From positions 1-25,750 of the forward strand of contig DFEQ01000066.1 in assembly GCA_002368735.1 (NCBI GenBank): DNA of 25,750 bases, written 5' to 3'. This document shows, piece by piece, positions 21,797 through 25,750 of the stretch. The position numbers were made by a program, and so were the translations under genes. This stretch comes from Christensenella sp. UBA3798. GTDB taxonomy: Bacteria; Bacillota; Clostridia; Christensenellales; CAG-1252. Numbering within the stretch: position 1 is the stretch's first letter; the number at the start of each line of letters is the position of its first letter. The notes beneath the pieces were generated by a model. That model did not search any database, was not told where the DNA came from, and saw only the letters and a list, made by a program, of their open reading frames with translations.

Positions 21797-22753
21797 ATGG
21801 ACGCAGGGCTTTTGTACCAAAACGCGAGGGTAAAATCCCTCGAAATGAGTCTTCTCGGCGCCGACCGTCTGCAACGCATCGCGGACGCGGGCTCTCTCGC
21901 TGAGGCAATGCGCTTTCTGGTGGAAGCGGGCTATCCTGCGGCGGACAGCGTAGACGAGACTCTTGCTGCGGCGGAAAGGGAGGCGTCTCGCCTCTTCAAA
22001 GCCAATATGGCGCAGGGCTACGGCTTGGAGCTCTTTTTAACGATAGCGGACTACCATAACGCCAAGGTCGCCGCAAAGGCGCACTATCTCGGCGGCAGTA
22101 AGGACGGTTACAGGCCCGAAGGGACCCTTGCGATATCCACCATCGAGGAAGCCCTCGAAAAGGGCGAGTACAAAGCGCTCCCCGAGGGGATCGCCTCGGC
22201 GTTTACCTCGCTCTCCGCCCTTAGCGGACGCGAAAGCCTCTACCCCTCCGATGTGGACTACGCCCTCGACAAGGCGGCGTTTCAGGAGGTGGAGGGCGCA
22301 AAGAAAAAGGCGTCCAAGGTCATCGCGGACTACTTCGACCTCCTCGCCGACCTAAAGAATATCTCGGTCGCCTATCGCGCACATCGCGCGGGATTCTCTC
22401 GCGAGAAGACCAAAACGATGCTCCTCCCCGCCGGCACTTTATCGGAAGCGGAACTCTTGAAGATCGCGGAGGCAGGGGAAGAAGCGGCGGCGAAGATAAA
22501 GGCGACGCACGTCGTCCACGAGGCGATAGCGGCGCTCAAAGAAGGGCTCACCGCCTACGAAGTATTTACCGACAACGCGCTCCTCGGAGTGCTCAAAGAA
22601 AAGCGTTACGATATGTTCTCTCCGGCGCCCATCGCGGGGCTGTACGTCGGCAAGCTGAGAGAGATAGTCAACGTCAGGCTCATCCTTGCCCGCATCCTTA
22701 ACGGCGTGGACAAGGAAGTCATCAAATCGAGAATGAGGGAGTTATATGTCTGA
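21797..22753 (+). CDS. ntpC: V-type ATPase subunit C (d-type, central stalk socket)
   Basis: This 318-residue protein is of the d/C type that links the rotor ring to the central shaft. N-terminal 'YQNARVKSLEMSLLGADRLQRI' and the later 'FFDL'-like 'DYFDLLADLKNISVAYRAHR' are typical of the three-fold helical repeats of this family. The true start is the ATG one base after the subunit E stop; upstream codons in the same frame lie inside subunit E and are not credible. It overlaps subunit F by 8 bases. Confidence 0.92.
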   Translation: MDAGLLYQNARVKSLEMSLLGADRLQRIADAGSLAEAMRFLVEAGYPAADSVDETLAAAEREASRLFKANMAQGYGLELFLTIADYHNAKVAAKAHYLGGSKDGYRPEGTLAISTIEEALEKGEYKALPEGIASAFTSLSALSGRESLYPSDVDYALDKAAFQEVEGAKKKASKVIADYFDLLADLKNISVAYRAHRAGFSREKTKTMLLPAGTLSEAELLKIAEAGEEAAAKIKATHVVHEAIAALKEGLTAYEVFTDNALLGVLKEKRYDMFSPAPIAGLYVGKLREIVNVRLILARILNGVDKEVIKSRMRELYV

Positions 22754-23078
22754 GAAAAGCAGTATCGCCGCGCTCGGGGACGCGGACACCGTCTTTGCCT
22801 TCAAGGCAGTGGGGGCGGACGCCTATCCCGTCACGGACGAGAAGGAGGCGAGGGAGAAACTCAGGCTCCTCGCCCGCAATTACGACATTATATTCATTAC
22901 CGAGCAGCTGGCGGAAAAGCTGCCCGACCTTATCGCGCGCTATAAGACGCGTCCCTTCCCCACGGTCATCCCGCTGCCTTCCGCGTCGGGAAGCACGGGA
23001 TACGGCAAACGCTCCGTCAAGGAGGACGTCGAACGCGCGATCGGCACAGATATATTGCAAGTAGAGGAGAAAAAGTAA
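22746..23078 (+). CDS. ntpG: V-type ATPase subunit F (central stalk)
   Basis: This 110-residue small alpha/beta protein has 'IAALGDADTVFAFKAVGADAYPV' at the start (nucleotide-fold-like first strand and turn typical of subunit F), 'YDIIFITEQLAE' in the middle and 'PTVIPLPS' before the last helix. It sits on the central shaft with subunit D and modulates rotation. In E. hirae this subunit is called NtpG. It overlaps subunit C by 8 bases, and its TAA shares one base with the ATG of subunit A. Confidence 0.93.
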   Translation: MSEKSSIAALGDADTVFAFKAVGADAYPVTDEKEAREKLRLLARNYDIIFITEQLAEKLPDLIARYKTRPFPTVIPLPSASGSTGYGKRSVKEDVERAIGTDILQVEEKK

Positions 23079-24841
23079 TGGCAAACGGAAGCATTATTAA
23101 AGTCGCGGGACCTTTGATCGTCGCGGAGAATATGCAGGATAGCAAGATGTACGACGTCGTGCACGTCAGTCGCCAAGGGCTCATCGGCGAGATCATCGAG
23201 CTGAGAGGGGACAAGGCGTCCATCCAGGTCTACGAGGAGACGGGAGGTCTCGGCGTAGGCGAAGAGGTGGTTTCCACGGGAGAGCCTTTGTCCGTGGAGC
23301 TCGCGCCCGGGCTTATCGAGAGCATCTTCGACGGCATCCAGCGCCCCCTCGTCAAAATGCGCGACCTTTCGGGCAGCAGGATAGGCAGGGGTCAGCACGT
23401 GGACGCGCTCGACCATGAGCGCAAGTGGGACTTTATCCCCACCGCGAAGGTGGGCGACAAGGTCATCCCCGGCGACGTGCTCGGCGTGGTGAAGGAGAAT
23501 ACACTCATCGAGCATAAGATACTCGTTCCCTTCGGCGTTACGGGCACGGTGAAGAGCATCCAAAGCGGCAAAAAGACCATCGTGGAAGATATCGCCGTCA
23601 TCGCCACCGAAAAGGGCGACAAGGCGGTGCAAATGCTACGCAAGTGGCCGGTGCGTCGTCCCCGTCCCATCAAGGAGAAGGTCTCGCCCTATATGCCGAT
23701 GGTCACGGGTCAGCGCGTCATCGATACCCTGTTCCCCGTGGCGAAGGGCGGCGTGGCGGCGGTGCCCGGTCCCTTCGGCAGCGGCAAGACCGTCGTGCAG
23801 CATCAGCTCGCCAAGTGGGCGGACGCCGATATCATCGTCTATATCGGTTGCGGTGAGCGCGGCAATGAGATGACCGACGTTTTGAACGAGTTTCCCGAGC
23901 TCATCGACCCCAAGTCGGGCGAGCCTTTGATGAAGAGGACGGTGCTCATCGCCAATACTTCGGATATGCCCGTCGCGGCGCGCGAAGCGTCCATCTATAC
24001 CGGTATCACCATCGCGGAATATTTCCGCGACATGGGCTACAACGTCGCCATCATGGCAGACTCCACCTCTCGTTGGGCGGAGGCTCTCCGCGAGATGAGC
24101 GGCAGACTGGAGGAGATGCCCGGCGAAGAGGGCTATCCCGCCTACCTTTCCAGTCGCTTAGCGGAGTTCTATGAGAGGGCGGGTATGTGTAAGGTGCTCG
24201 GCAAGGAGGACGTCTTCGGCTCCATCACGGCTATCGGCGCGGTCTCCCCTCCGGGCGGCGACCTCTCCGAGCCCGTTTCGCAGGCGACGCTTCGTATCGT
24301 CAAGGTCTTCTGGGGGTTATCCGCCCAGCTTGCCTACAAGCGCCACTTCCCCGCCATCGACTGGCTCACGAGTTACTCGTTGTACAGCGATAAGCTGAAC
24401 CTTTGGTTTGATAAAAACGTGGACGCGGAGTGGGAGAAACAACGCGCCGCGGCGATGCGCATCTTGCAGGAGGAGGCGTCGCTCGACGAGATCGTGCGCC
24501 TCGTGGGTATGGACGCCCTGTCGCAGGAGGACCGCTTGACGATGGAGACCGCGAAGTCCATTCGCGAGGACTATTTGCACCAAAACGCCTTCCACGAAGT
24601 GGACACCTTTGCTTCTTTAAAGAAGCAGTATAAGATGCTTCGCTTGATACTCCTTTCGGACGAACTGGGGCGTGACGCGCTCTCCCGCCGTGTGGACATC
24701 GAGGACATCCTCGCCCTCCCAGTCAGGGAGGAGATAGGCAGGAGTAAGTATATCCCCGAGAGCGAGATAGATAAGTTGGACGAGATAGAAAGCAAGCTCA
24801 AGCAGGAGATGGCGGCGCTCATCTCCGAAGGAGACATTTGA
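23078..24841 (+). CDS. ntpA: V-type ATPase catalytic subunit A
   Basis: This 587-residue catalytic subunit has a beta-barrel start 'IIKVAGPLIVAENM', the V/A-type non-homologous region (about 115-190), P-loop GPFGSGKT (231-238), and the catalytic Glu in 'GCGERGNEMTDVL'. It also has 'ADSTSRWAEALREMSGRLEEMPGEEG', split here as ADSTSRWAEALREM and GRLEEMPGEEGYPAYL, both standard. Sequence and length are canonical. GAGGAG lies ahead of the ATG. The stop is one base before subunit B. It forms an A3B3 ring with the next gene product; the direction of work (ATP-driven pumping or synthesis) cannot be decided from sequence. Confidence 0.98.
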   Translation: MANGSIIKVAGPLIVAENMQDSKMYDVVHVSRQGLIGEIIELRGDKASIQVYEETGGLGVGEEVVSTGEPLSVELAPGLIESIFDGIQRPLVKMRDLSGSRIGRGQHVDALDHERKWDFIPTAKVGDKVIPGDVLGVVKENTLIEHKILVPFGVTGTVKSIQSGKKTIVEDIAVIATEKGDKAVQMLRKWPVRRPRPIKEKVSPYMPMVTGQRVIDTLFPVAKGGVAAVPGPFGSGKTVVQHQLAKWADADIIVYIGCGERGNEMTDVLNEFPELIDPKSGEPLMKRTVLIANTSDMPVAAREASIYTGITIAEYFRDMGYNVAIMADSTSRWAEALREMSGRLEEMPGEEGYPAYLSSRLAEFYERAGMCKVLGKEDVFGSITAIGAVSPPGGDLSEPVSQATLRIVKVFWGLSAQLAYKRHFPAIDWLTSYSLYSDKLNLWFDKNVDAEWEKQRAAAMRILQEEASLDEIVRLVGMDALSQEDRLTMETAKSIREDYLHQNAFHEVDTFASLKKQYKMLRLILLSDELGRDALSRRVDIEDILALPVREEIGRSKYIPESEIDKLDEIESKLKQEMAALISEGDI

Positions 24842-24842
24842 T

Positions 24843-25750
24843 ATGGTTAAGGAATACAGAACTATCCGTGAAGTCGTAGGACCCTTGATGCTGGTGGAAA
24901 ACGTCAGCGGGGTCACCTATAATGAGCTCGTGGAGATACGCCAAGAGGACGGTGACGTCCGCCGCGGCAAGGTGCTGGAAGTGATGAACGACAAGGCGCT
25001 CGTGCAGCTCTTTGAAAATTCGCAAGGGCTGAAGATCAGCACCTCCAAGGCGCGCTTCCTCGGTAAGAGCATGGAGCTCGGCGTCTCCGCCGATATGCTG
25101 GGCAGGGTGTTTGACGGCATCGGCAGGACCAAGGACGGCGGTCCCGATATCCTTGCGGAGAAGTACCTCGACATCAACGGCCAGCCCATCAACCCCACCG
25201 CCCGCGACTACCCCGACGAATTCATTCAGACGGGCGTCTCGGCGATAGACGGACTCAACACCCTCGTCAGAGGGCAGAAGCTCCCCGTATTCAGCGCGTC
25301 GGGGCTTCCGCACGCGAACCTCGCTGCGCAGATCGCGCGTCAGGCGAAGGTTCTTGGCGACGAAGGCAACTTCGCCGTGGTCTTTGCCGCCGTGGGTATC
25401 ACCTTTGAGGAGGCGGACTTCTTCATTCAGGACTTCAAGAAGACGGGCGCCATCGACCGCACCGTGCTCTTTATGAACCTCGCTAACGACCCCGCCATCG
25501 AGCGTATCGCCACCCCGCGTATGGCGCTGACGGCGGCGGAATACCTCGCCTTTGACAAGGGCATGCACGTCCTCGTCATCATCACCGATATCACCAACTA
25601 CGCCGAGGCGCTCCGCGAAGTGTCCGCGGCGCGTAAGGAAGTCCCCGGCAGGCGCGGCTATCCCGGCTATTTATATACCGACCTCGCCACGATGTATGAA
25701 AGGGCGGGTCGCTTGAAGGGCAGCAAGGGCTCCATCACGATGATCCCCAT
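24843..25750 (+). CDS. ntpB: V-type ATPase subunit B (partial, cut by window end)
   Basis: The first 302 residues of the non-catalytic nucleotide-binding subunit are present. The start 'VKEYRTIREVVGPLMLVENV', the segment 'SGLPHANLAAQIARQA' in place of a true P-loop, 'VFAAVGITFEEADFF' and 'RRGYPGYLYTDLATMYERAG' are typical of V/A-type B subunits. AAGGAG in the end of subunit A supports the start. By analogy with E. hirae, subunit D should follow beyond the window. Confidence 0.96.
   Translation, partial: MVKEYRTIREVVGPLMLVENVSGVTYNELVEIRQEDGDVRRGKVLEVMNDKALVQLFENSQGLKISTSKARFLGKSMELGVSADMLGRVFDGIGRTKDGGPDILAEKYLDINGQPINPTARDYPDEFIQTGVSAIDGLNTLVRGQKLPVFSASGLPHANLAAQIARQAKVLGDEGNFAVVFAAVGITFEEADFFIQDFKKTGAIDRTVLFMNLANDPAIERIATPRMALTAAEYLAFDKGMHVLVIITDITNYAEALREVSAARKEVPGRRGYPGYLYTDLATMYERAGRLKGSKGSITMIP

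Overview
The window looks like a chromosomal segment of an anaerobic Bacillota (Clostridia-like) bacterium. It is mostly GC-rich and gene-dense. The evidence is the gene content: a V-type ATPase operon in the Enterococcus hirae order (F-I-K-E-C-G-A-B), a Sua5/YwlC plus YwlE pair with rpiB nearby (all three sit together in Bacillus subtilis), heterodimeric ABC exporters, strong AGGAGG-type ribosome binding sites and TTGACA/TATAAT promoters. The exact taxon cannot be read from this piece.

Layout. 1-1050 is an RNA- and repeat-rich, AT-biased stretch. It holds a small four-helix-bundle protein (minus), an array of hairpins, a tRNA-like element with its own terminator, and a bona fide tRNA-Ser(UGA) with promoter and terminator (minus). 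1074-1842 is an SGNH/GDSL hydrolase with its promoter. 1856-1948 is a second hairpin array. 2090-6191 is a MarR-type regulator followed by the two halves of a heterodimeric ABC exporter (minus, overlapping genes). 6192-6592 is a control region with palindromes, a terminator and a promoter bracketed by two operators. It drives a MacB/FtsX-type ABC transporter (6593-9578). 9616-12024 is a copper-type P1B ATPase with metal-binding domains at both ends. 12025-12329 is non-coding with a third hairpin array. 12330-13787 is ywlE and sua5 with their promoter (minus). 13840-15772 carries two tandem paralogous membrane-anchor genes, the second with YegP-like DUF1508 repeats, then a TerB-like protein. 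15878-17221 is an RsmF-type rRNA cytosine methyltransferase (minus). 17485-17820 is an unrecognised small protein. 17845-25750 is a promoter, rpiB and the V-ATPase operon, running off the window inside subunit B.

How it fits together. Most genes are housekeeping (tRNA, tRNA and rRNA modification, ion pumping), with exporter modules that have local regulators or operators. The less ordinary features are: (i) hairpin arrays in which variable stem-loops are separated by a linker sequence private to each array; (ii) a 134-nt tRNA-like element that reuses the tRNA-Ser acceptor end and CCA; (iii) a P-type ATPase whose C-terminal metallochaperone domain has its own in-frame ATG and Shine-Dalgarno, and whose phosphorylation motif reads DKTAT; (iv) three genes that lack a Shine-Dalgarno but have an extended -10 box exactly six bases before the ATG, suggesting leaderless mRNAs; (v) a tandem pair of membrane-anchor paralogues, one bare and one carrying YegP-like repeats.
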